DNA from: QNYZ01 sp964577615
GTDB taxonomy: Bacteria; Desulfobacterota; Desulfobacteria; Desulfobacterales; QNYZ01
Assembly (NCBI GenBank): GCA_964577615.1
Contig: CAZNZW010000057.1
Location: 1-19,346, forward strand
Direction of reading: 5' to 3'
Length of the DNA: 19,346 nt
The notes beneath the pieces were generated by a model. The model ran no database searches, was not told where the DNA came from, and worked only from the letters and a program-made list of their open reading frames with translations. Shown in pieces: positions 1 through 8,511 of the stretch. Each line of letters opens with the position of its first letter. Position 1 is the first letter of the stretch. The translations under genes were made by a program, and so were the position numbers.

Positions 1-1203
1 GCGGGCCTCTTCGTGATCCGTCTGATTCGGCCGCGCCTGTTTTATTCTTCGGTGGTCTATTCCCTGGTCAGCCGGCTCATCGCGTATCTTTTTCGAAAAG
101 CAAAACACCGGATCACGGCCTCCGTTTCCGGTGCCGGGCGGGAAGGGACGTCAGCTGTTTTGGGGCTGATCCGGGGTAAAAGACAGATTTACGGGTCCCT
201 TTTTTTCTGGCCGGTCTTTATTCTGGTACAGATCTTTGCCATTGGGTTTAACCTGGGGATCCTGGGGGCCACCCTTTTGCGGGTTCTGGGTACGGACATG
301 GCGTTTGGCTGGCAGTCGACGCTGCAGGTCAGTGCGGCCGCTGTGCATGTCATCGTCAAATGGATGGCCCTGCCCTGGTCCTGGCTGGTACCGCCGGGAA
401 TCGCCTTTCCGACCCTGTCCCAGATTGAGGGCAGCCGTCTGATCCTGAAAGACGGCATCTACCATCTGCTCACGCATGATCTGGTGGCCTGGTGGCCGTT
501 TCTCTGTTTTGCCGTTCTTGTTTACGGATTGCTGCCACGAATCCTGCTGGCCCTTTTTGGCTGGGCAGTCCAGCGCCGGTTACTGGGCAAGGTTGATTTT
601 GCCCAGGCGGTCTGCGATCAGCTGATCGACCGGATGACGACGCCGCGGGTGGCCTTTGACAGGCGCGCCCGGCGGCCGGCGGATGCGGTGTCTGGCGCAT
701 CTCTTCCGATGGGGGAAAACGGGCCGTTAGCATCGGCGCCGGCGCATGCGGTGGCCGGAAAAAAGATGATTGCGCTGGTTCCGGATGATATTTTTGAACA
801 CTGTCCGGATGCCGCCCTGTCGGCGGCGGTTACCCGATCCCTGGGCGGAAAGGTGGTGGCCCGTATCCGGGCGGCACACCCCGAAGAGGACGATGCCGAC
901 GTTCTGGACCGCCTGACTGCGGCCCGGTCGGAGACCGATGCGACCCATTTTCTCCTCCTCCAGGAAGCCTGGCAGCCGCCCATCATAGAAGATGTTGCCT
1001 TTATCAAGAGCCTTCGGCATCATCTGGGGCCACACGTGCCGATCATCGTGGGGCTTGTCGGCCGGCCGGGGGGAGATACTGTTTTCACGCCGGTTTCCCC
1101 CACCAACTGGAATACCTGGCGGGGGCGGCTGGCGGCCCTGGGAGATCCCTGCCTGCGACTGGAGCGACTGATTGATGAAGGCGGCTTTGATGAAAACAGA
1201 TAG
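1..1203 (+). CDS. DUF2868 family membrane protein, 5'-truncated by the window edge
   Basis: The reading frame is open from base 1, so the start lies outside the window. A GTG at base 13 is only an internal codon, since the preceding in-frame codons read Ala-Gly-Leu-Phe. 400 residues are visible. They contain several hydrophobic segments (roughly residues 65-90, 100-125 and 160-185) and then a soluble C-terminal half rich in Asp and Ala. The order membrane protein then GTPase, with the two genes overlapping by 14 bases, is the known pairing of DUF2868 with DUF3482 proteins. The family has no established biochemical role; an inner-membrane partner of the GTPase is the natural inference. Family assignment rests on the overall pattern and the neighbour rather than on catalytic motifs, so it is good but not certain. 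Confidence 0.75.
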   Translation, partial: AGLFVIRLIRPRLFYSSVVYSLVSRLIAYLFRKAKHRITASVSGAGREGTSAVLGLIRGKRQIYGSLFFWPVFILVQIFAIGFNLGILGATLLRVLGTDMAFGWQSTLQVSAAAVHVIVKWMALPWSWLVPPGIAFPTLSQIEGSRLILKDGIYHLLTHDLVAWWPFLCFAVLVYGLLPRILLALFGWAVQRRLLGKVDFAQAVCDQLIDRMTTPRVAFDRRARRPADAVSGASLPMGENGPLASAPAHAVAGKKMIALVPDDIFEHCPDAALSAAVTRSLGGKVVARIRAAHPEEDDADVLDRLTAARSETDATHFLLLQEAWQPPIIEDVAFIKSLRHHLGPHVPIIVGLVGRPGGDTVFTPVSPTNWNTWRGRLAALGDPCLRLERLIDEGGFDENR

Positions 1204-2632
1204 CCGGATACCGACATTTGCGATTGTCGGACATCCCAACGAGGGAAAATCGTCGGTGGTGGCCACCCTGGCGGAGAATGACCGGGTGCGCATCAGCCCG
1301 GTTCCGGGGGAGACGCTGGTATGCGAGCCTTTTCCCGTGATTATCGATGGACGGGAAGTCATCCGGTTTGTTGATACGCCCGGATTCCAGAATCCCCGGG
1401 CGACTTTTCGATGGATGAACGCTCATGCCAGTTATAACGACCGGATTGTCCAGGCCTTTATCGACATCCACGCGGACAACCCGGATATGGCCCAGGACTG
1501 CGAACTGCTCACGCCCATTGCCCGGGGGGCGGGCGTCATCTATGTGGTGGACGGGTCGCGTCCCCTGCGCCGTGTTGATCAGGCCGAAATGGAAATCCTC
1601 CGGTTGACCGGTGCGCCCCGGATGGCCATCATCAACTGCAAGGAAGACGAAACCGAATATCTGTCCGAGTGGAAAACCGCTTTCCGGCGGCATTTTAACT
1701 CGATCCGCGTGTTTAACGCCCACCAGGCGACCTATGCCGAACGCATTTCTCTGCTGGAAAGTTTAAAGGGCATCGACCAGGACTGGATTGCGCCCCTGGC
1801 CACCGTTATCGCGGCCTTTAAAAAAGACTGGGCGCACCGCAAGGCGCTGACCGCCGAGATTATCCTGACAATGCTGACCGACAGCGTTGAATTTTCCATT
1901 ACCCGCAACCACACGGAAAAAACCGACGAAGATGCGCTGAAAAAAAAATTGTTTGATCGCTATACGCGGGCGGTGGGAAAGATTGAAACGGCCGCCCACC
2001 AGCGGATACGGCAGCTGTACAAGCATAATATCTTCAACTACGACCTGCCGCCGCAGTCGATTGTCCGTGAAGACCTGTTCAATGAGAAAACCTGGCAGGT
2101 CCTCGGCCTGACACGCAAACAGCTGACAACTCTGGCCGGCATCACCGGCGGTACCATCGGTGCCGTCATCGATATTGCTGCGCATGGCCTGACATTTGGC
2201 CTTTTCACCCTCATCGGCGGGGCCGCCGGCGCCGGATGGGCGGCTTTCGGCGGCGGGCGCCACCTGGCCGAAACCAAAGTGGCCGGGATGAATATCGGCG
2301 GCCACCAGATCCGGGTGGGCCCCAATGAAAATATTCAGTTTCTGTACATTCTCATTGACCGGGCCTTGATCTTTTATGCCCATATCATCAACTGGGCGCA
2401 CAGTCGCCAGGATTTTCCTGCCGCCGGTCCCGGGGGCCCGCTGCCTGAAAAATCCGGATATACTTCCGGATGGCATCTCTCGGAACAGCGCAGGTGCATG
2501 GCTTTTCTGCAGGCTGTCCGCAACGGCGATGCCGTCAAAAAGGAAAAGGCCGCACGGGAGCTGCGAACCCTGATCCGCAAAGCACTGGAGAATATTTATG
2601 ATGATAAAAATGAGGATTCTGTAAGGATCTGA
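1190..2632 (+). CDS. GTPase with C-terminal DUF3482 domain
   Basis: A 480-residue P-loop GTPase of the TRAFAC/Era-like class. G1 is GHPNEGKS at residues 14-21, G3 is DTPG at 62-65, and a variant G4 is NCKED at 149-153. After the GTPase domain come a helical region and then a strongly glycine/alanine-rich hydrophobic stretch at about residues 315-360, resembling a glycine-zipper membrane insertion, which is typical of the DUF3482 portion. ATG 1190 is preferred: GAAGG at 1177-1181 sits 8 bases upstream. Starts at TTG 1172 or ATG 1175 would add six or five residues. It overlaps the upstream DUF2868 gene by 14 bases, implying translational coupling and a shared membrane-associated function. The substrate or process is unknown. 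Confidence 0.87.
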   Translation: MKTDSRIPTFAIVGHPNEGKSSVVATLAENDRVRISPVPGETLVCEPFPVIIDGREVIRFVDTPGFQNPRATFRWMNAHASYNDRIVQAFIDIHADNPDMAQDCELLTPIARGAGVIYVVDGSRPLRRVDQAEMEILRLTGAPRMAIINCKEDETEYLSEWKTAFRRHFNSIRVFNAHQATYAERISLLESLKGIDQDWIAPLATVIAAFKKDWAHRKALTAEIILTMLTDSVEFSITRNHTEKTDEDALKKKLFDRYTRAVGKIETAAHQRIRQLYKHNIFNYDLPPQSIVREDLFNEKTWQVLGLTRKQLTTLAGITGGTIGAVIDIAAHGLTFGLFTLIGGAAGAGWAAFGGGRHLAETKVAGMNIGGHQIRVGPNENIQFLYILIDRALIFYAHIINWAHSRQDFPAAGPGGPLPEKSGYTSGWHLSEQRRCMAFLQAVRNGDAVKKEKAARELRTLIRKALENIYDDKNEDSVRI

Positions 2633-2865
2633 CCCCCTCGTTCGACTTATTGCTACTCTGCAGACGTGATTCATCCTCTTATTGCCAGATATGCGGGCCA
2701 GCGGCCATGGTTTTATCCGGTGGATTCGATTCTGACTGTATCGGATAAAGAAGCCTGTCCGATGATATTCCGGTGCAATGCCTTTCAAAGGGGGAAGCGC
2801 GCGTAAAACGGTGATCCTGGCCGGGCGCGATGCGAAAATCAACCACACACACGGGGAGGGGGACA

Positions 2866-3351
2866 ATGAAACGACTGGCGGCAATTGGCCTGGTGGCGAT
2901 AATGCTGGTTTTTGGTTTGACTATGACTGGGGCAGGTGGAGACATGCCGGCAACGGACGGGAGCGCGCTCTGGACGTATATCACCCGGACTGATCCCTAT
3001 CAAAAATGGGAAACATGGCCGGGTTATCCGGGAATATATCCCGGCAAAAGCCCCCATGGCAAATATTTGAAACTGTTTGCCAATCCGCTGGCACAAAAGG
3101 CACTTAAGGCCGGTAAACCGATGCCTCCGGGGGCGATTATAGTCAAGGAAAACTATGGTAAAGACAAGAAAACATTAATGGTGGTCACCCCCATGTACAG
3201 GGTGAAAGGCTACAATCCCGAAGGGGGCGACTGGTTCTGGGGAAAATATAGCCCCAACGGCAAGGTGATGGCCAGTGGCAAGCCGAAAGGATGCATCAAG
3301 TGCCACGGCGTCAAAAAAGGCAGAGACTGGCTGTTTACCCAGCCGAAATAA
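2866..3351 (+). CDS. Secreted cytochrome P460-family monoheme protein
   Basis: 161 residues starting at ATG 2866, which follows a GGGGAGGGGG ribosome-binding site; an upstream in-frame ATG at 2830 lacks one. A Sec signal peptide (Lys-Arg, then a hydrophobic core to about residue 22) exports the protein. The mature part has the P460-type pattern: a PPGAIIVKENYG segment at residues 88-98, a Trp-rich strand, and a single c-type heme site CIKCH at 143-147 close to the C-terminus. P460 cytochromes oxidise hydroxylamine or handle NO, and many carry an unusual lysine-heme crosslink; K94 or a neighbour is a candidate, but I cannot establish it from sequence alone. The next gene encodes a membrane-bound cytochrome c that could be its electron partner. 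Specific substrate is unknown. Confidence 0.82.
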   Translation: MKRLAAIGLVAIMLVFGLTMTGAGGDMPATDGSALWTYITRTDPYQKWETWPGYPGIYPGKSPHGKYLKLFANPLAQKALKAGKPMPPGAIIVKENYGKDKKTLMVVTPMYRVKGYNPEGGDWFWGKYSPNGKVMASGKPKGCIKCHGVKKGRDWLFTQPK

Positions 3352-3364
3352 AAATCTTTCCACC

Positions 3365-3403
3365 GCCGGGCAGGGGAAGCCGTCTGCGCTTTTCCTGCCC
3401 GGC
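3365..3403 (+). promoter_or_regulatory. Strong intercistronic hairpin between the two cytochrome genes
   Basis: GCCGGGCAGG at 3365-3374 is perfectly complementary to CCTGCCCGGC at 3394-3403, and the inner flanks GGAA/TTTTCC can extend the stem partly. It begins 14 bases after the P460 stop codon and ends 21 bases before the next start. No T-run follows, so it is not a canonical rho-independent terminator. mRNA stabilisation of the upstream cistron or partial attenuation is more likely. Confidence 0.7.
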
Positions 3404-3424
3404 TGAACCAAAGAGGCTGGCGAT

Positions 3425-4144
3425 ATGTTCGATTTTATATACAGCGGTCTAAACAAAATTGGCTATACACATCCGCTGCATCCCATCATTACGCATTTAA
3501 CCATTGGTCTCGTTATTGGGTCGTTTGTATTCCTGCTGCTTGGCTATGTGACCCGGCAGGAATCGTTTTTTACTACCGCCCGGCATGCTGTCGGTCTTGC
3601 CCTGGCAACGGTGCCAGTGACAATATTTCTGGGATATACAGACTGGCAGCATTTCTACAGGGGCGCCTGGCTGTTTACTTTTCAGATGAAGTTCTTTTTT
3701 GCCGGTCTGCTGGCTGTTTTTCTCATCGTCTCCCTTGTACTGGCGTTTATTAACCGTCAGGGCAGTGGTATTCAGATTATTGCGCAGGTGATCTGCCTGC
3801 TGGCTGTTACCGGGCTTGGTTATTTTGGCGGAAACCTGGTCTATGGCACGGGCGATACACCGAAAACGGTTTCGGACAATGTGCAGGAAGAATCAGCGCC
3901 GTCCGGACAGATGATCTTTGCGGACAATTGCGCGGCCTGCCATTATACTGACCGGACGGACGAAAAGGCCGGGCCTGGATTAAAAGGGTTGTTCCAGATG
4001 AAGACGCTTCCGGTCAGCGGCTGGCCGGTCAATGAGGATACTGTCCGCAAACAGTTGCTGACGCCCTACAGGGATATGCCCGATTCCACGGACCTTTCGG
4101 AAAATGAGATAGCGGCGGTGATTACATATTTAAAATCGCTTTAA
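3425..4144 (+). CDS. Membrane-anchored cytochrome c with N-terminal DUF2231-like domain
   Basis: 239 residues in two parts. Residues 1-140 form about four transmembrane helices and begin with the histidine-rich HPLHPIITH segment (H16, H19, H24) typical of DUF2231-like membrane domains, whose histidines could bind heme b. After a short linker (141-160), residues 161-239 form a class I cytochrome c with CAACH at 169-173 and a likely axial Met at M218 in the RDMPD segment. A ribosome-binding site lies in the AAAGAGGCTGGCG stretch before the ATG. It follows the P460 gene in the same direction and probably passes electrons between that periplasmic cytochrome and the membrane. The stop codon lies 7 bases from the convergent recD2 stop. 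The electron donor and acceptor cannot be read from the sequence. Confidence 0.82.
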   Translation: MFDFIYSGLNKIGYTHPLHPIITHLTIGLVIGSFVFLLLGYVTRQESFFTTARHAVGLALATVPVTIFLGYTDWQHFYRGAWLFTFQMKFFFAGLLAVFLIVSLVLAFINRQGSGIQIIAQVICLLAVTGLGYFGGNLVYGTGDTPKTVSDNVQEESAPSGQMIFADNCAACHYTDRTDEKAGPGLKGLFQMKTLPVSGWPVNEDTVRKQLLTPYRDMPDSTDLSENEIAAVITYLKSL

Positions 4145-4151
4145 CATCCGG

Positions 4152-6368
4152 TCAGTTGCCGGGATGCGCGATGAGGCGGGCATCCAGGCGGGTAAACCGC
4201 TGCCGGGTTTTATCGTTATGGATGGCCATGGCCAGGGCTTTTTTCGACCCGACCACCACCACGAGCTGCTTGCCCCGGGTGATGGCCGTATAGATCAGAT
4301 TGCGCTGCAGCAAAATATAGTGCGCGGTCAGTATGGGAATAATGACCGCCGGATATTCAGAGCCCTGGGATTTGTGGATCGAGATAGCATAAGCCAGACT
4401 GACCTCGTCCATCTCGGAAAAATCATAGGTCACGGGGCGGTCGTCGAAGGTGATGACGATCTGTCTGGCCGCCGGATCAATGCGGTGGATCCGTCCCATA
4501 TCTCCATTGAAAACTTCCTTGTCGTAGTTGTTTTTTATCTGCATGACTTTATCGGTGACCCGCAGGCGATGGTCACCGTGCAACACTCCTTCTGCGTGGG
4601 GATTGAGTGCCGCCTGGAGGTGGCGGTTCAGCTGAGTGGCGCCTGCGGGGCCCCGATGCATCGGACTCAGAACCTGGATATCTTTTACCGGATCAAATCC
4701 GAAGATCCGGGGAAGATGGTCGACCACCAGTTTGACAATAAAGTCACGGGCGGTTGCCGGGTCATTCCGCTGGCGAAAATAAAAATCAGTCCGGCCGGCG
4801 ATCGGTGAGAGGTCCGGCATCCGGCCCTGGTTAATCCGGTGGGCATTGATAATTATGCGGCTGGCTGCCGCCTGCCGGAAAATTTCCACCAGAGACACGA
4901 CGGTGAATCTCCGGGAGGAGATGATATCGGCCAATACGTTGCCCGCACCCACAGACGGCAGCTGGTGAACATCTCCCACCAGGATGAGCGTGGTGTCCAG
5001 AGCCACGGCCTTGAGGAGGTGATACATCAGCACCGTATCGATCATCGACGCTTCATCGACGATGAGATACTGGCAGTCCAGCGGGCGCTCCTCGTTGCGC
5101 TGGAATCCGCCCCGCTGAAAACTGAACTCGAGGAGGCGGTGGATGGTACGCGCCGCGTGGCCGGTGGTTTCGTGCATCCTTTTGGCGGCCCGCCCCGTGG
5201 GCGCGGCGAGAAGTGTTTTGACTCCCATCCGGGTACAGAGCCGGAAAATGGTGTCGATGATCGTGGTTTTACCGGTGCCCGGGCCCCCGGTGATAACGAG
5301 GACTTTACGGGTCAGGGCCTGTTTTACGGCGGCTCGCTGACGAGGGGCCAGGGTGATGGCCGTGTGCTGCCGGGCATCGGCCAGCAGTACCGGTATATCG
5401 GGCAGGTGCGGAGCATCCTGCGGTACCCGGTCCAGTGCCAGCAGTTTGTCGGCAATGAAGGTCTCACACCGGTAGAAATGGGATAGATAGACGGCGCGGT
5501 GTGGTTCGGGTTTATCGGAAGTCCCGGCGTCAATTGTTTCAACGACAGCTTTTTTTTCCGTGCAGACGTGGGCGATGGCTGTCTCAACAATTGCCGGTGC
5601 GACGCCAAGCAGGTCCTGGCAGGTCGAGACCAGGTGCGAATACGGATAATAGACATGCCCTTTTTCCGAAAACCGGTTCAGCGCATAAATAACCGCCGCC
5701 CGCGCACGGAAAACGGAATCCGGATCAAAGCCCAGTTTGCGGGCGATCCGGTCGGCCGTCGTAAAACCGATGCCGGCGATGTCCTCGGCGAGGCAGTAGG
5801 GATTTTCCCGGACAACCCGGATGGCATCCGGACCGTACTGCCTGAAGATCCGGGCCGCATATCCGGCGCTGATATCCTGGGACTGCAGAAAGATCATGAT
5901 ATCCCGGCTGTCATCCTGCGCCTTCCACCCGGATGTAATCATCTCAATCCGTTTTTCCCCGATTCCGGCGACTTCTGCCAGGCGCCTAGGATGGCGGGCG
6001 ATGACGTCAAGGGATTTGTTGCCGAACCGTTCAATGATGCGCTTGGCCATCTCCGGCCCGATACCTTTGATCATGCCCGAACCCAGATATTTTTCGATCC
6101 CGTAAAGAGTAGTGGGCGCAGCCGTTGTGCAGTGGTGGATCTTGAATTGCCTGCCGAACTGCGGGTGGCGTACCCATTCTCCCGTCATTTTGAGGTGCTC
6201 ACCGACGGTGGGATTGATCAGATTGCCGATCACGGTCACCCGGTCGCTTTTTCCTTCTACCTTGACGATGGCAACGGTATATCCGTTTTCAGCATTGGTG
6301 TAGGTGACCCGCTGTAGGGAGCCGGAGAGGGTAATGGCGGCAGACGATAAAGTTGATGGGGGCGGCAT
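4152..6368 (-). CDS. recD2: RecD2-type ATP-dependent 5'-3' DNA helicase
   Basis: 738 residues, the usual size of RecD2, the RecBC-independent SF1B helicase. An N-terminal OB-like domain (about 10-80) is followed by helix-hairpin-helix repeats (GIGPEMAKRI near 102-111, GIGEKRIE near 135-142, GIGFTTADRIA near 199-209). The helicase core has Walker A GGPGTGKTT at 361-369, motif Ia AAPTGRAAKRM at 388-398, Walker B DEAS at 438-441, motif III VGDVHQLPSVG at 464-474, and C-terminal motifs including SIHKSQGSEYP and YTAITRGKQLVVVVG. RecD2 acts in DNA repair and fork processing. The start ATG at 6368 has no well-placed ribosome-binding site (GGAGAG is 13 bases away). CATAAT lies 7 bases upstream, so a very short or leaderless message is possible. 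Confidence 0.95.
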   Translation of the reverse strand: MPPPSTLSSAAITLSGSLQRVTYTNAENGYTVAIVKVEGKSDRVTVIGNLINPTVGEHLKMTGEWVRHPQFGRQFKIHHCTTAAPTTLYGIEKYLGSGMIKGIGPEMAKRIIERFGNKSLDVIARHPRRLAEVAGIGEKRIEMITSGWKAQDDSRDIMIFLQSQDISAGYAARIFRQYGPDAIRVVRENPYCLAEDIAGIGFTTADRIARKLGFDPDSVFRARAAVIYALNRFSEKGHVYYPYSHLVSTCQDLLGVAPAIVETAIAHVCTEKKAVVETIDAGTSDKPEPHRAVYLSHFYRCETFIADKLLALDRVPQDAPHLPDIPVLLADARQHTAITLAPRQRAAVKQALTRKVLVITGGPGTGKTTIIDTIFRLCTRMGVKTLLAAPTGRAAKRMHETTGHAARTIHRLLEFSFQRGGFQRNEERPLDCQYLIVDEASMIDTVLMYHLLKAVALDTTLILVGDVHQLPSVGAGNVLADIISSRRFTVVSLVEIFRQAAASRIIINAHRINQGRMPDLSPIAGRTDFYFRQRNDPATARDFIVKLVVDHLPRIFGFDPVKDIQVLSPMHRGPAGATQLNRHLQAALNPHAEGVLHGDHRLRVTDKVMQIKNNYDKEVFNGDMGRIHRIDPAARQIVITFDDRPVTYDFSEMDEVSLAYAISIHKSQGSEYPAVIIPILTAHYILLQRNLIYTAITRGKQLVVVVGSKKALAMAIHNDKTRQRFTRLDARLIAHPGN

Positions 6369-6389
6369 GGGGCGGATTATGCTCTCCTG

Positions 6390-6445
6390 CCCGAATTGAC
6401 CAGTTTTGACCGGTAGGGCAAACGTACAATGACGGTCAATTCGGG
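6390..6445. repeat. Perfect 12-bp inverted repeat with TTGACC iterons upstream of recD2
   Basis: CCCGAATTGACC at 6390-6401 and GGTCAATTCGGG at 6434-6445 are exact reverse complements, 32 bases apart. A second direct TTGACC lies at 6406-6411, exactly 10 bp after the one at 6396-6401, and a third copy in reverse orientation is at 6434-6439. The element fills most of the 95-bp gap between aacS and recD2. It could be an operator controlling recD2 or the transcript end of aacS; there is no T-run for a classical terminator. Confidence 0.75.
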
Positions 6446-6463
6446 TATTGTGAGGAAAGCCGC

Positions 6464-8419
6464 TCAGTCCTGCTGCAATTCCGGCAAGTTTGCATAATTG
6501 TCCAGGGCTTCCGGATTGCTGAGAGCATCTTTGTTGAGGACCGGCTTTCCTTCGATGATTTTTTTGACGGCCAGTTCTACTTTTTTCATGTTCAGAGTGT
6601 ACGGAATCGCAGGGACGGCAATAATCTTCTGCGGTACGTGGCGGGGAGAAGCATTGGTGCGGATAGTGGCCTTGATCCGGGCCTTGAGCGCGTCCGTCAG
6701 TGCTTCTCCGGCCACCATTTTGATAAACAGGATCACACGGACATCATTCTTCCAGTTTTGTCCAATGACCAGACTGTCCTCGATCTCGGGTATCAACTCC
6801 ATCTGGCGATATATTTCCGCGGTCCCGATCCGGACACCGCCCGGATTAAGCGTGGCATCGGAGCGGCCGTAGATGACGACGCCGCCATGGTCGTTGATTT
6901 CAATGTAGTCCCCATGTCGCCAGATGCCCGGGTAAACATCGAAATAGGCCTGATGATATCTTTTCCCGTCCGCATCATCCCAGAAGTAGATCGGCATGGA
7001 GGGAAACGGCGCCGTGCAGACCAGCTCGCCCTGCTGATTAATCACCGGGTGCCCTGTTTCATCAAAGGCTTCTACCTTCATGGCCAGGCCCCGGCATTGC
7101 AGCTCACCCGCGTAAACCGGCAACATTGGATTGCCCAGGGCAAAGCAGCCGTTGAGGTCAGACCCGCCGGCAATTGACGACAGCTGCAGATCTTTTTTGA
7201 CCGTGTTGTAAATATATTGAAATCCTTCCACGGACAGGGGCGAGCCGGTGGATAAAACGGCCCGTAGGGCAGACAGATCAAATACTTCACCCGGCCGGAC
7301 ATCGGCATTCTTTAGCGCTTCGATATACCCGGCGCTGGTGCCGAAAACGGTAATGCGTTCATCCTGGGCCATTTTCCAGAGAGCTTCCGGGCCCGGGTGG
7401 AAAGGGTTGCCATCAAACAGGACCACGGTGGCGCCGATGGAAAGCGAACTGACCAGCCAGTTCCACATCATCCATCCGCAGGTGGTAAAGTAGAAAATCG
7501 TATCCGACCGGGTCAAGTTAGTGTGCAGCATCAGCTCTTTGATATGGTGAATCAGAATGCCGCCCGCGCTTTGAACCATGCACTTGGGCAATCCCGTGGT
7601 TCCCGATGAATACATGATGTAAAGGGGATGATCGAAAGGCAGCTGTTCAAACCGGATGTCGAGCTGATCTTCTGTTGCCCTGAAATCCCGGTAATGAACG
7701 GCATGGGCCACCGGTCCGATATCCGGACTGTCGCTGGTGTAGGGGATGACGATCACTTTTTCGATGGACGGCAGTTTTTGGAGAATATCGGCGATACGGC
7801 CCAGGGAATCGATTTTTTTGCCTTTAAAGAAATAACCGTCGGCAGTGAAAAGGATCTTTGGTTTGATCTGCCCGAACCGGTCCAGAACGCCTTTGATACC
7901 GAAGTCGGGCGAACATGATGACCAGACCGCACCGATACTGGTGGCGGCCAGCATGGCAAAAACAGTCTGGGGCATATTGGGGGTAAAACCAACCACGCGG
8001 TCTCCGGCCGTTACGCCTGCTTCTCTCAGGGATTTGGCCAGGCGGGCGACTTCATCGTAAAGCTCTGCATAGGTGACTTTCTGTGATACCTGCCCTTCAC
8101 CGTTAAAAATCAGAGCGACCTGGTCGTCGCGATATTTCAGCAGGTTTTCGGCGAAGTTGAGCCGGGCACCGCTAAACCACTTTGCGCCGGGCATTTTGGC
8201 TGGATCATCGACCACGTCAGTATATGGCTGGCTGGCGCGGATGTCGGCAAATTCCCACATGGCCGCCCAGAAGTCGGCAATATGATCCACCGACCATTGG
8301 TACAGCAGGTCGTATGCGTCAAAACGGGTCCGGTGCTTTTCGTTGATAAACTGCAAAAACCGGAACATGTTGGTTTTGTTTATCTGTGACTGTGTCGGTT
8401 CCCATAACTTTTCGGCCAT
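6464..8419 (-). CDS. aacS: Acetoacetyl-CoA synthetase (acetoacetate--CoA ligase)
   Basis: 651 residues from ATG 8419, which has GAAGGAG 6 bases upstream; an in-frame ATG 15 codons earlier lacks such a signal. It is an ANL-superfamily adenylate-forming enzyme that activates acetoacetate with ATP and CoA. Visible features are the N-terminal segment WFSGARLNFAENLL (81-94), the phosphate-binding loop SSGTTGLPK (271-279), the hinge region YGRSDATLNPGGVRIG, and a C-terminal lysine-rich segment TLNMKKVELAVKK that aligns with the catalytic-lysine motif. Length and the ARLNFAENLL segment separate AacS from acetyl-CoA synthetases. It lies 92 bases after the AICAR transformylase gene. Ketone-body, PHB or acetone metabolism are plausible uses; no thiolase or CoA-transferase gene is nearby to decide. 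Confidence 0.92.
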   Translation of the reverse strand: MAEKLWEPTQSQINKTNMFRFLQFINEKHRTRFDAYDLLYQWSVDHIADFWAAMWEFADIRASQPYTDVVDDPAKMPGAKWFSGARLNFAENLLKYRDDQVALIFNGEGQVSQKVTYAELYDEVARLAKSLREAGVTAGDRVVGFTPNMPQTVFAMLAATSIGAVWSSCSPDFGIKGVLDRFGQIKPKILFTADGYFFKGKKIDSLGRIADILQKLPSIEKVIVIPYTSDSPDIGPVAHAVHYRDFRATEDQLDIRFEQLPFDHPLYIMYSSGTTGLPKCMVQSAGGILIHHIKELMLHTNLTRSDTIFYFTTCGWMMWNWLVSSLSIGATVVLFDGNPFHPGPEALWKMAQDERITVFGTSAGYIEALKNADVRPGEVFDLSALRAVLSTGSPLSVEGFQYIYNTVKKDLQLSSIAGGSDLNGCFALGNPMLPVYAGELQCRGLAMKVEAFDETGHPVINQQGELVCTAPFPSMPIYFWDDADGKRYHQAYFDVYPGIWRHGDYIEINDHGGVVIYGRSDATLNPGGVRIGTAEIYRQMELIPEIEDSLVIGQNWKNDVRVILFIKMVAGEALTDALKARIKATIRTNASPRHVPQKIIAVPAIPYTLNMKKVELAVKKIIEGKPVLNKDALSNPEALDNYANLPELQQD

Positions 8420-8511
8420 CGGTGTCTCCTTCTTGGATAAGCGTTTCTTTCCATGGCAATGCAAATCAGCGGCGGCCAGCCGGTTTCCGCGGTTTTCCGG
8501 CCGACAGACCG

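Noticed and set aside
1763..2884. 373-codon minus-strand open frame antisense to the GTPase gene
   Set aside because: It mirrors a well-supported GTPase with clear motifs, has no recognisable domain, and such long antisense frames are expected in GC-rich coding DNA.
5499..6317. 272-codon plus-strand open frame inside recD2
   Set aside because: Lies wholly antisense to the helix-hairpin-helix and N-terminal part of RecD2; no ribosome-binding site or family features.
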